From: CANGYM01 sp044372405
Lineage (GTDB): Bacteria > Pseudomonadota > Alphaproteobacteria > JAJTHO01 > CANGYM01
Direction of reading: 5' to 3'
Length of the DNA stretch: 29,038 bases
Assembly (NCBI GenBank): GCA_044372405.1
Contig: JBILRW010000014.1
Span: 1 to 29,038, forward strand
Shown: positions 21,879 through 28,841 of the stretch, piece after piece
Numbering within the stretch: position 1 is the first letter of the stretch
How the letters are laid out: each line of letters begins with the position of its first letter
Notes under the pieces: generated by a model
The model's database searches: none
The model's input: only the letters and a program-made list of their open reading frames with translations
Told to the model about the DNA's origin: nothing
Translations under genes and position numbers: made by a program

Positions 21879-23237
21879 TCACGACAGAAAACTATCGCGA
21901 TTCGTCTTCTTCCATTTTTCAAACGCCGCTGCCTGAATCCGATACCTCGCCAGCACGCCCTCGTGCAGCCGCTTTAGGTCATCGAGCACCATATCCGTGA
22001 ACGCAGAACGATCCTCCTTCGGCAGAGCTTCTGCTGCTTGCTCAATCACCACGAGGGGTTTGCTAATGTTTTCCGTAACAATCTGGTGGATGAGGGTATG
22101 CAGCGGCACGCGGTATTTCAGGCGCAGCGGATCAGGCGGGGTTAAGGTTTTGCGCACCGCAAGGTATTCCTGCACCGACCGCTCATAGGCCCAAACAAAC
22201 ACATCCCGCAAAATCTCAACGCGGCTAAGTTCATACACCGCCAGATACCCATCAATATAGGCGCGTTCCGGCACATCCAGAAAGGTGAGCGGGCAGAGAT
22301 TATGGCGCAGCAGCGGTATATTAGCCGCTAGCCGCGACACGCGCTTATTCACGTCTTCAAACGGCTGCAGATAGGGAATCTGCACCATCAGGAAGAAGGC
22401 TTGTTCAAACGGATCAGTAATCGCGCCCGCTTTTTCCAGAATTTCACGGAAGGCGTCCTCAATCACCTGCGGCAGAGCGTGGGGTTTATAAACCGAACCA
22501 CCAATATCCACGGGTCTGCTGCGCAGCCGTCCCGACGCCGATGGATCCAGCATCAACCCCTCTGAAAGCAACCCGTGCAGGTTCAAAAAAGTGTGCAGAT
22601 TAAAACGGGTATCGTCTGCATTCTCCACCAGAAACTCAATGGCTGCCTTGTGATTCAGAATCATTTGGGTTTCTAATGCATCTTTCCCTACGGCAATTTC
22701 GCCGTGCGCAATCAGGCGTTCGGTATCAAGGCGGCTGTAGGTATTGCCTTCAAGGCTGCTGGATGCCCACGACAAATCAATCAGCAGGCGGTGCAGCACC
22801 TGCCTGCCGTAGGTTCCAGGGGGAAGCCGTTCTTCCCCTGTTTCGCCAAGGCGGCGCAGGTGGGTACGGGTTGACGCGCTCAGGTAAAACGTCTCGTTCG
22901 GCTGATAGCGGCGCAAAAAATCGATGTCATACCCGACGGGAGTGCGTTCTTGTACCGGGCGACGAATCAGGTGCTTCACCTCTAAACTGTCCGCCGCCAA
23001 GGGGAAAGTCTGGGCCGTTGTATCCTTTGAAGCACTTAACGGATAATAGCGCACCGCTCGCCCGTTGCCACGCCGCTCTAATTTCCCTGCTGTTAGCAGA
23101 TCGTTTAAAGCGCGTTGTAGGGTGCGTTTGGATACTTCTTGCCCCAAACGCTGCTCTAATTCCCGCAATGCTGCTCCTTGCGCAGAAAGACACGCCAGAA
23201 TTTGTTGGGCTATCAATGAATCGTGATCGTGTGCCAT
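21879..23237 (-). CDS. Fic-family protein with N-terminal winged HTH, degenerate active-site motif
   Basis: A 452-residue protein. Residues ~1-66 form a winged helix (KRTLQRALNDLLTAGKLERRGNGRAVRYY). A Fic_N-like region follows, then the Fic core. The class II inhibitory helix is seen as S159-SSL-E163-G164 (SSSLEGN). The active-site loop reads YLQPFEDVNKRVSR (289-302), so the usual HPFxxGNGR has Gln291 in place of the catalytic His and Lys298 for the second Gly. Fic proteins usually transfer AMP to target hydroxyls; this variant may have lost or changed that activity. An array of five TGGCACGATT sites begins 15 bp upstream of the ATG, suggesting that the wHTH represses its own gene. No adjacent antitoxin is seen. 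Confidence 0.9.
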   Translation of the reverse strand: MAHDHDSLIAQQILACLSAQGAALRELEQRLGQEVSKRTLQRALNDLLTAGKLERRGNGRAVRYYPLSASKDTTAQTFPLAADSLEVKHLIRRPVQERTPVGYDIDFLRRYQPNETFYLSASTRTHLRRLGETGEERLPPGTYGRQVLHRLLIDLSWASSSLEGNTYSRLDTERLIAHGEIAVGKDALETQMILNHKAAIEFLVENADDTRFNLHTFLNLHGLLSEGLMLDPSASGRLRSRPVDIGGSVYKPHALPQVIEDAFREILEKAGAITDPFEQAFFLMVQIPYLQPFEDVNKRVSRLAANIPLLRHNLCPLTFLDVPERAYIDGYLAVYELSRVEILRDVFVWAYERSVQEYLAVRKTLTPPDPLRLKYRVPLHTLIHQIVTENISKPLVVIEQAAEALPKEDRSAFTDMVLDDLKRLHEGVLARYRIQAAAFEKWKKTNRDSFLS

Positions 23238-23251
23238 GGGAAGCGTTCCTT

Positions 23252-23326
23252 AATCGTGCCAGCAACCTTGGCACGATTTGGCACGATTAGCAAGAAAAAT
23301 GGCACGATTATCCCTCAATCGTGCCA
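23252..23326. promoter_or_regulatory. Five-copy operator array upstream of fic
   Basis: The 10-mer TGGCACGATT or its complement AATCGTGCCA occurs exactly five times: 23252-23261 (complement), 23269-23278, 23279-23288, 23300-23309, and 23317-23326 (complement). Copies 1/2 and 4/5 form two palindromes, each with a 7-bp spacer. Copies 2 and 3 abut head-to-tail, one helical turn apart. The array covers the expected promoter region, and copy 1 abuts the ribosome site AAGGA. The natural candidate regulator is the wHTH of the Fic protein itself. Confidence 0.85.
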
Positions 23327-23490
23327 AACACCTTTTGCGGTCATGAATCGGCGTACTGCCCGTTCTGGTCATGCTATGGTCATGGGCAGGGCTGCAAAGG
23401 GTTGGTAAAGGTTGGTACTATCGAGCGAGGGCCTACTGTGCTAAAACTTTGTTATTGCGCCTAAATACGGTTTATTGTTAATCCTTGCAA

Positions 23491-23550
23491 CTGTTGGCTC
23501 AAGGAATCATAATCCCTTGGTCGGGGGTTCAAATCCCTCTCGAGCCACCA
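23491..23550 (+). pseudogene. 3' fragment of a tRNA-Met gene (possible att scar)
   Basis: The stretch contains an anticodon loop ATCATAA with CAT anticodon, a T arm GGGGGTTCAAATCCCTC, and TCGAGCC followed by ACCA. No matching 5' acceptor (GGCTCGA) or D arm is found at the expected distance upstream, and the anticodon stem has one A-C mismatch. It is therefore the 3' part of an elongator tRNA-Met-like gene. Such fragments commonly arise when an integrating element duplicates a tRNA 3' end. Confidence 0.65.
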
Positions 23551-23568
23551 TTGTAATAGAAGCACTTT

Positions 23569-23997
23569 ATGTCTCGCGCCAATTCAGACGAACATTATAT
23601 CATTGATCTGTGTGATAAAATCCTAGAGCGCAAAGCGTCAAGAGGACATCGTTTTCCTTTTTTATTGGGGGACGCCTCTTTAAAAACTGGCCTGAAAAGA
23701 ACTTTGCCTGTTGACGCATATTATCACGATATTCAATTAGTCATTGAATATCAGGAACGACAGCATACAGAATCTGTAAAACTCTTTAATAAACCAACGG
23801 CCACAGGCGTTATGCGCGATGTGCAACGTCGTGTTTATGACGAGCGGCGGTTGGAGATATTGCCTCAGCATTGCATAAATATTCTTGTTCTCGATTACAC
23901 CGCATTCAAAACGAAAAACAAAAAGTTATTAAGAGACAGCCTGCATGATGAACACGTTTTGCGTGACAACTTAGCGCAGTTTATCAGATGCCGGTAA
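23569..23997 (+). CDS. Small PD-(D/E)XK-like nuclease candidate
   Basis: A 142-residue protein. VDAYYHDIQLVIEYQERQH (from residue 48), followed by RDVQRRVYDERRLEILPQ and INILVLDY, has the strand-helix layout of small restriction-endonuclease-fold proteins such as the Vsr/DUF559 group. D49, E60 and Q62 are at plausible active-site spacing, with Gln in the place of the usual Lys. It begins just after the tRNA fragment, the position where integrating elements carry their first cargo. Its stop overlaps the start of a broken membrane-protein gene. The fold assignment is by pattern only and substrate is unknown. Confidence 0.5.
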   Translation: MSRANSDEHYIIDLCDKILERKASRGHRFPFLLGDASLKTGLKRTLPVDAYYHDIQLVIEYQERQHTESVKLFNKPTATGVMRDVQRRVYDERRLEILPQHCINILVLDYTAFKTKNKKLLRDSLHDEHVLRDNLAQFIRCR

Positions 23998-24156
23998 CCC
24001 TTAAGATTGTGGTTGCCGTCACCATCATCCTCGGCACCTCTTGGCTCTCTGGCAGGCTCTCTCACCGCGCTGCCCCTCGTTTCCATCCTCGCGCTGGCTG
24101 GCTTAGGTCTTGTCTTCTTGCCCAAGCGTGAACAATGGCCTTATATAAAGAAATGA
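23988..24156 (+). pseudogene. Remnant of a small membrane protein (DUF3147-like)
   Basis: Two frames are needed. The first gives MPVTLKIVVAVTIILGTSWL. After a shift near 24045-24052 the second gives AGSLTALPLVSILALAGLG to a TGA that overlaps the pyrC start as ATGA. The motif LTALPLVSILAL resembles the first conserved segment of DUF3147 proteins, which are about 115 residues with four membrane helices. Only about half is left. The start overlaps the preceding nuclease-like gene by 10 bp. Confidence 0.45.
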
Positions 24157-24325
24157 CACAAACAAAAATCCCCACGCGCCTCATTATCCGGCAACCCGAC
24201 GACTGGCATGTGCATTTGCGCGATGATGCGATGCTGGCCGCTGTCGTCAATTACACTGCCCGCCCGTTTGCGCGGGCTATTGTGATGCCGAATCTTAAGT
24301 CCCCTGTAACCAGTGTTGCGGCGTT
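24153..24325 (+). pseudogene. pyrC: 5' fragment of pyrC (dihydroorotase)
   Basis: About 57 residues match the start of class II dihydroorotase: LIIRQPDDWHVHLRDDAML with the zinc-binding H-x-H, then YTARPFARAIVMPNLKSPVTS. Dihydroorotase (about 345 residues) makes dihydroorotate in pyrimidine synthesis. After PVTSVAA the homology stops and continues in another frame as an IS66 transposase, so the enzyme is destroyed. Unless another copy exists, the cell would depend on supplied pyrimidines. The ATG at 24153 is preferred because it overlaps the preceding stop; an in-frame ATG lies at 24135. Confidence 0.85.
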
Positions 24326-24651
24326 TTCAATCCCTCTATCACCGCATCATAACCCAAGGACTGGCGTTTCACGACCAGAAACCGGCCCTGACCGACACAC
24401 CCAAACGCCGCATCGGGCATAACCTGCTCATCCGTTTGCGGGATTTTAAAGACGCGGTGCTGCGCTGTCTGTTCGATCCATCCGTGCCGTTCACCAATAA
24501 CCTCGCCGAACGCGACATCCGCATGATGAAGGTCAAACAAAAAATCTCCACCCTCCGATCCCTCCTCTCCACTGCTGCCAAACAAAACCTCAACCTCCTC
24601 CAAACCATCAAAAATGCCTTCGCAGGTCAGCCACCCCCCATCCCCGTTTAG
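24313..24651 (+). pseudogene. C-terminal fragment of an IS66-family transposase
   Basis: The frame reads RRFQSLYHRIITQGLAFHDQ, then GHNLLIRLRDFKDAVLRCLF and DPSVPFTNNLAERDIRMMKV, which is the C-terminal catalytic block of IS66 transposases with the last acidic residue in NNLAERD. It lacks the N-terminal two thirds. It also has a small internal deletion, because KVKQKIS jumps directly to TLRSLLSTA. It is fused to the broken pyrC at about 24313-24325. No terminal inverted repeat was recognised downstream. Confidence 0.8.
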
Positions 24652-24700
24652 AGGGGAGGTAGGGAGTTACAAAAAGTTTCGCAACGGAATAACTTTTTTC

Positions 24701-24729
24701 TTGCGTTTTGATGCTAGGGGTGGCATAAA
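24701..24729 (+). promoter_or_regulatory. Candidate promoter for the 5S rRNA gene
   Basis: TTGCGT (24701-24706) and CATAAA (24724-24729) are separated by 17 bp and lie about 28 bp before the 5S sequence. Both boxes are weak matches. The site matters because no 23S gene precedes this 5S. Confidence 0.3.
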
Positions 24730-24756
24730 CACCTTCTGTTAACCAGTCCTTCAACG

Positions 24757-24873
24757 ACCTGGTGGTTATTGCGAACAGAGAACACCTGATCCCATTCCGA
24801 ACTCAGAAGTGAAAATGTTCAGCGCCGATGGTACTGCATCTTAAGGTGTGGGAGATTAGGTCGCCGCCAGGTT
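24757..24873 (+). rRNA. rrf: 5S ribosomal RNA
   Basis: ACCTGGTGG at the 5' end pairs with CCGCCAGGT at the 3' end. The interior has the conserved ACACCTGATCCCATTCCGAACTC and GCGCCGATGGTACTGC regions; length is about 117. The flanks CAGTCCTTCAA and TTGAAGGGCTG form an 11-bp processing or terminator stem around it. It is not preceded by 23S rRNA: the upstream sequence holds an IS66 remnant ending about 105 bp before. Confidence 0.93.
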
Positions 24874-24874
24874 T

Positions 24875-24892
24875 TTGAAGGGCTGTTTTTTT
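24875..24892 (+). terminator. Terminator/processing stem after 5S rRNA
   Basis: TTGAAGGGCTG pairs with CAGTCCTTCAA at 24744-24754 across the 5S gene and is followed by seven T residues. It is likely both the processing stem and the end of the transcript. Confidence 0.55.
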
Positions 24893-24931
24893 GAACGCCA
24901 GCCTCCTCCTTTTCCGTTGTGCTGCTGATTC

Positions 24932-25006
24932 GCGGGTGTAGCTCAGGGGTAGAGCGCAACCTTGCCAAGGTTGAAGTCGAGGGTTCGAATCCCTTCACCC
25001 GCTCCA
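24932..25006 (+). tRNA. tRNA-Gly (GCC)
   Basis: A complete 75-nt cloverleaf with encoded CCA. The acceptor GCGGGTG pairs with CACCCGC, the D arm is GCTCAGGGGTAGAGC, the anticodon stem CAACC/GGTTG has the loop TTGCCAA with anticodon GCC, and the T arm is GAGGGTTCGAATCCCTT. All stems pair and it appears functional. Confidence 0.96.
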
Positions 25007-25051
25007 CTATTATTACCACATGGGACTTCCCCTTTGTTTCATTTCCCTCAT

Positions 25052-25297
25052 TTATGGACTTAAACACATTCCGCAAACCCCAAACACCTCCACCACCGAG
25101 GCACGGGGCTGAAAGCCTAAATTTTTTGCTTTTGCGGGAATCAGGGCAGAAAGCTCGGCATGGCAAAACTCCTTAGCATCCCCGCAGGTATCGCAGATCA
25201 GGAACTGACAGACCTTGTGTTTGCCAGGGTGATGGCAGGGCACAGATGCATTCAGCGCATTGACTTTATGCACCAACCCCCGCGCCTTGAAACCGGT
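25052..25297 (-). pseudogene. zur: C-terminal fragment of zur (Fur-family zinc regulator)
   Basis: The frame reads GLVHKVNALNASV, then QFLICDTCGDAKEFCHAELS and VVEVFGVCGMC. This matches the dimerisation and metal-binding half of Zur, with the two CxxC pairs that bind structural zinc. The N-terminal DNA-binding winged helix is missing, and homology starts right at the mdh stop codon. A deletion therefore joined the mdh 3' end to the middle of zur. A GTG at 25276 could start a short protein, but it could not bind DNA as Zur does. Confidence 0.8.
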
Positions 25298-26263
25298 CTA
25301 AGCCGCTGGTTTCAGGGCTTCCAGGGCGACTTTCAGTTGGCGAACGCTGTCTACGGAGCGATGGAACATGGCTTGCTCTTCCGGTGTTAAGTTGATTTCA
25401 ATGATTTTTTCAATACCGCCGGCCCCAATAATGGTGGGTACGCCGACATATAAATCTTTGACCCCATAGGCACCGTTCAGATACGCTGCGCATGGCAAAA
25501 CACGTTTTTGGTCCCGCAAGTAACTTTCCGCCATGGCAATGGCCGAAACGGCGGGCGCGTAAAAGGCCGATCCGGTTTTCAGCAGCCCCACAATTTCAGC
25601 CCCCCCATCCCGCGTGCGCTGGACAATCTGATCCAATTTTTCCTGAGACAACCAGCCCATTTTGACCACATCGGGTAAAGGAATGCCCGCAACGGTGGAA
25701 TAACGCACCAGCGGCACCATGCTATCCCCATGTCCGCCCAGGACAAAAGCCGTGACATCTTCGGTGGATACGCCGCAGGCCTCGGCCAAAAAGAACCGAA
25801 ACCGGGCCGAATCCAAAACCCCCGCCATACCCACAACACGATTGTGGGGAAATCCGGTTTTTTCCTGCATCACCGAAACCATCACATCCAGCGGGTTGGT
25901 AATGACGATGACAAAGGCTTTGGGGGCATACTTTTTGATGCCTTGGGCCACATCGGCCATGACTTTGCCGTTGATACCCAGCAGATCATCGCGGCTCATC
26001 CCCGGTTTGCGGGGGACCCCTGCGGTGACAATCACAACGTCCGCGTCCTTAATGGGGGCATAATCGCTGTTGGCCCCAGAAAGCATCGCATTAAAACCCG
26101 CCACGGGGGCGGATTGAGAAATATCCAGGGCCTTCCCCTGGGGCGTGCCCTCGTTAATATCATACAGGACAACGTCGCCCAGCTCTTTCATCCCTGCCAG
26201 CAGGGCCAGGGTACCCCCGATTTGGCCAGCACCAATCAGTGCAATTTTCGCCCGTTGGGTCAT
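25298..26263 (-). CDS. mdh: Malate dehydrogenase (LDH-like type)
   Basis: A 321-residue NAD-dependent enzyme interconverting malate and oxaloacetate in the TCA cycle. It has the NAD-binding motif GAGQIGG (11-17), AGVPRKPGMSRDDLL with the substrate-binding arginines R85 and R91, the Asn of VITNPLD, and the catalytic His of GGHGDSMVP (H178). The ATG at 26263 gives the normal N-terminus MTQRAKIALIGAG and has AAAGGA 8 nt upstream; an upstream ATG at 26380 would add 39 atypical residues. Downstream, where TCA genes often follow in alphaproteobacteria, there is only a zur fragment. Confidence 0.97.
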   Translation of the reverse strand: MTQRAKIALIGAGQIGGTLALLAGMKELGDVVLYDINEGTPQGKALDISQSAPVAGFNAMLSGANSDYAPIKDADVVIVTAGVPRKPGMSRDDLLGINGKVMADVAQGIKKYAPKAFVIVITNPLDVMVSVMQEKTGFPHNRVVGMAGVLDSARFRFFLAEACGVSTEDVTAFVLGGHGDSMVPLVRYSTVAGIPLPDVVKMGWLSQEKLDQIVQRTRDGGAEIVGLLKTGSAFYAPAVSAIAMAESYLRDQKRVLPCAAYLNGAYGVKDLYVGVPTIIGAGGIEKIIEINLTPEEQAMFHRSVDSVRQLKVALEALKPAA

Positions 26264-26470
26264 GCAGAATCCTTTCTTTGGGAAATGTAAATGTTGCCTA
26301 TAAATAGTATAAAAAGACAAACAGAACGTAAAGAGGGAATTGTATGCGTTCACCCCTTTTGAGACAGATGTGATGTCCAAGCGAAACCCCGGGGGACTGG
26401 CTTTGGCTGCATGATCGATGGTTGCTGGGCAAACAAAAACGACCCCGGCGGTGATTGTTAAGTAGCCTGC

Positions 26471-27214
26471 TCACACCCTCCGTAACAATCCATCCGGACA
26501 TAATGTTATTTCCGCATAGGGCCCCATACCCTGAACATCCAACACAAAATCCGGTGATTCTGCCAAAAAATCATGCAAAGCGCGGTGGGGATTGTCGGTG
26601 GCCCATCGGGCTTTGCCATGGGGGACGTGGGCCATGTCTTTTAAGGATCCATCCATGACCATGATAAAACTCCCCTTTGTCACCAGGGGGGCGTACAGGC
26701 GTAGCTCTTGCAGGACGTGATCATAGCGATGACCACTGTCCAGAATCACGCAAACACGGTGCCAGTCCTGGGGCTGTATTTTTTCCCGCAGTTGATCAAA
26801 AATTTGGGGATCTGTGCTGTCGCCCTCAATCAACGTGATCCAGGGTCCAACGATGGGATGCTGGGTTAAGGCTTCCGCGACGTCTCGGCGTAAGGTTTTT
26901 TCAATCCCGATGACCCTGGCCCCGCCGTACCCCAAGGCCAAATGCGCATAAAGCGCCATGGACCCCCCGCCCGAAACCCCCGTTTCAAGGATCAGGGTGG
27001 GTTGTTCGGCCATAATCAAGCGCTGCATGCGCAGGACATCTTCCGGCAGTTGAATGAGGGGAAAGCCCATCCAAGACTGGGCAAAGGGATACCCCGCAGA
27101 CCATCCTGCTTTTAGCCAAAGGTAGGACAAAAGGGCAAACCCCTCCGGCGTGTAAACATCCACAGGGTTTCCGTTAGGATTCAGGAGCGTGAGACCTTCA
27201 GGCTTGGCAGGCAT
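26471..27214 (-). CDS. CmcI-like (cephalosporin hydroxylase family) probable methyltransferase
   Basis: A protein of about 247 residues resembling the CmcI / rhamnosyl O-methylase family. It shows LILETGVSGGGSMALYA as the SAM-binding glycine loop, VIGIEKTLRRDV after the second strand, VCVILDSGHRYDHVLQEL, and IMVMDGSLKD. Family members are SAM-dependent methyltransferases of sugars or small molecules; the target here is unknown but may be a surface glycan. The ATG at 27214 overlaps the 3' end of the upstream rRNA methyltransferase gene by 17 bp; no clear ribosome site is visible, so coupling is likely. ATG at 27244 is less likely. Confidence 0.8.
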   Translation of the reverse strand: MPAKPEGLTLLNPNGNPVDVYTPEGFALLSYLWLKAGWSAGYPFAQSWMGFPLIQLPEDVLRMQRLIMAEQPTLILETGVSGGGSMALYAHLALGYGGARVIGIEKTLRRDVAEALTQHPIVGPWITLIEGDSTDPQIFDQLREKIQPQDWHRVCVILDSGHRYDHVLQELRLYAPLVTKGSFIMVMDGSLKDMAHVPHGKARWATDNPHRALHDFLAESPDFVLDVQGMGPYAEITLCPDGLLRRV

Positions 27215-27908
27215 ACAACGCAATGGCCGCCGCGTTGGAAACATTCAGGCTGGGAAAATTGGGATTGGTGGGCAGTCGCACCAACATATCCGCATGCTGT
27301 ACCAAATTGGGACGCAGGCCCTTTCCCTCCGCCCCCATCATGAGGACCTTTTTGGTCCCCAAATGGCTGGGATCAAAGGTATCTTTTCCGGCAGAGTCAA
27401 AGGCGATGGTCCAAAATTCCTCTTTTTTCAGATCGCCAAGGGCGCGGGCAAGATTCACAACGGACACAATGGGGATATGCTCCAGGGCGCCACTGGCACT
27501 TTTGGCGAGAACGCCGCCCTCTGGCGGGCTGTGCCGGGATTGCACAATAATGGCATCGGCGGAAAAGGCCGCCGCCGTTCTGACAATCGCCCCAAAATTA
27601 TGGGGATCTGTGACCTGATCCAGCATTAGGAGTAAGGAAGCCTCGGGCAAAACATCGCATAAATCCGGTTGTTCCAGGGGAAAAACCTCCGCCGCAATGC
27701 CCTGATGAACCCCATCATGGGTTTTGCGGTTCAGATCCTGATTGGATGCCAGGCGGACGTAACGGGGGTCTATCAGGGTGTGATGACCTTCTTCTTGCAT
27801 GCGGTCCCGGGCATTTTCATTGACCCATACCTGATTGACCGTGCGGCTGGGATTGTTCAAGGCGGCCAAAACACTGTGCCAGCCGTAAAGGGTGTAGGGT
27901 TTGCGCAT
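27198..27908 (-). CDS. rlmB: TrmH-family 23S rRNA 2'-O-methyltransferase (RlmB-like)
   Basis: A 236-residue SPOUT methyltransferase. The N-terminal substrate-binding part starts YGWHSVLAALNNP. The SpoU knot has DQVTDPHNFGAIVRTAAAF (motif 1), MGAEGKGLRPNLVQHAD (motif 2) and SLNVSNAAAIALY (motif 3). Length and motifs fit RlmB, which methylates a guanosine in the 23S rRNA peptidyl-transferase region. The ribosome site at ATG 27908 is weak. It overlaps the CmcI-like gene and follows gtrA by 51 bp in the same direction. Confidence 0.92.
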   Translation of the reverse strand: MRKPYTLYGWHSVLAALNNPSRTVNQVWVNENARDRMQEEGHHTLIDPRYVRLASNQDLNRKTHDGVHQGIAAEVFPLEQPDLCDVLPEASLLLMLDQVTDPHNFGAIVRTAAAFSADAIIVQSRHSPPEGGVLAKSASGALEHIPIVSVVNLARALGDLKKEEFWTIAFDSAGKDTFDPSHLGTKKVLMMGAEGKGLRPNLVQHADMLVRLPTNPNFPSLNVSNAAAIALYACQA

Positions 27909-27959
27909 AGACGGGTAAACTCTTTATATTTTAAGGATTTTTCATGCAGCTTTGATGGG

Positions 27960-28361
27960 TCATGACTTTTTTTGGCCTTTAACCCACATCCTGCGCATAA
28001 AGCGATAATTCCAGAACAATCCCACCAACGTCCCCCCAGCAGTGCCGATCAACAGTCGGGCCGTCATGGGGGGAATGAGATGGGTGATGATCATAAACGT
28101 CGTCATATTCATCAACGCCCCTATCAAAATCCCCCGAACATAACGAAAATACTCCTGCCAGGTGGGTTTGGCCTGGACCTGAAACGTTAACCAGCGGTTT
28201 CCCAACCACGTGGCCGTCACAGCCAGAACAAAGGAAACTGCGTAAGACGGTAGATCCCAAAACCCAAACCCATGAACCAAAAGATAAATCAGGGCTGTGT
28301 GACCAACAAAAGTCGTTCCCCCCACCACCAAAAATTTTATAAAAAAAGAAGAAATTTTCAC
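27960..28361 (-). CDS. GtrA-family membrane protein
   Basis: A 133-residue protein with four membrane helices and the GtrA pattern FIKFLVVGGTTFVGHTALIYLLV, then FVLAVTATWLGNRWLTFQ. GtrA proteins are thought to help move lipid-linked sugars across the inner membrane for glycosylation of surface polymers. The start is a GTG at 28361 with no clear ribosome site, 12 bp after the secB stop, so translation probably follows from secB. Neighbouring glycosyltransferase and CmcI-like genes fit a glycan context. Confidence 0.88.
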   Translation of the reverse strand: MKISSFFIKFLVVGGTTFVGHTALIYLLVHGFGFWDLPSYAVSFVLAVTATWLGNRWLTFQVQAKPTWQEYFRYVRGILIGALMNMTTFMIITHLIPPMTARLLIGTAGGTLVGLFWNYRFMRRMWVKGQKKS

Positions 28362-28373
28362 AAAACGCAGAAA

Positions 28374-28811
28374 TTAAGAGTCAGCTTTGACTTGCCTTTT
28401 GTGATAAAGCTCTGCGAAATCAATGGGCTGTATAAAAACAGGGGGAAATCCACACTGCAGCGTGGCATCCACCAGGATTTGCCGCGTGAAGGGAAAGAGA
28501 TAACGCGGGGCCTCAATAAACAAAATCGGATGTTCCGGATTGTTAAGGGCAGGGGCAAAATGAAACACACCCGCATACAACGTATCCATAATGCAAATGG
28601 CCTGAGCCGCCTCATCATTCATTTGCAGGGTGAGGCGCAAGGCCACCTCAAAATGTTCCGGATCCAGCGCTTGAACAAGAACATCGCCTTGAATCGTTAC
28701 CTGGGGCTGAGTCTTCAGGGCACTGAAAACATGGGGTGCCTTTGGATTTTCCACAGAAAAATCCTTAAGGTACTGTGTTTTAATGGTCATTTGAAAAGAG
28801 GGAACAGTCAC
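28374..28811 (-). CDS. secB: Protein-export chaperone SecB
   Basis: A 145-residue tetrameric chaperone that keeps preproteins unfolded and delivers them to SecA. The signature stretches YLKDFSVENPKAP, LRLTLQMNDEAAQA, YAGVFHF and ILFIEAPRYLFPFTRQIL are all present, with a short C-terminal tail. Start is GTG at 28811 with GGAG 6 nt upstream. It lies between a glycosyltransferase gene and gtrA in a same-strand run with gaps of 30 and 12 bp. Confidence 0.95.
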   Translation of the reverse strand: MTVPSFQMTIKTQYLKDFSVENPKAPHVFSALKTQPQVTIQGDVLVQALDPEHFEVALRLTLQMNDEAAQAICIMDTLYAGVFHFAPALNNPEHPILFIEAPRYLFPFTRQILVDATLQCGFPPVFIQPIDFAELYHKRQVKADS

Positions 28812-28841
28812 AAAAAACTCCAGGCTTGAAACAATAAAAAA

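Noticed and set aside
22676..23290. 204-codon plus-strand frame opposite fic
   Set aside because: It runs through the operator array and the 5' part of fic and has no recognisable domain.
23474..23550. Functional tRNA-Met gene
   Set aside because: No 5' acceptor strand or D arm is present at the right distance, and the anticodon stem has a mismatch.
24652..24756. 3' end of 23S rRNA before the 5S gene
   Set aside because: The sequence does not resemble the conserved end of 23S rRNA, and the IS66 fragment ends right before it.
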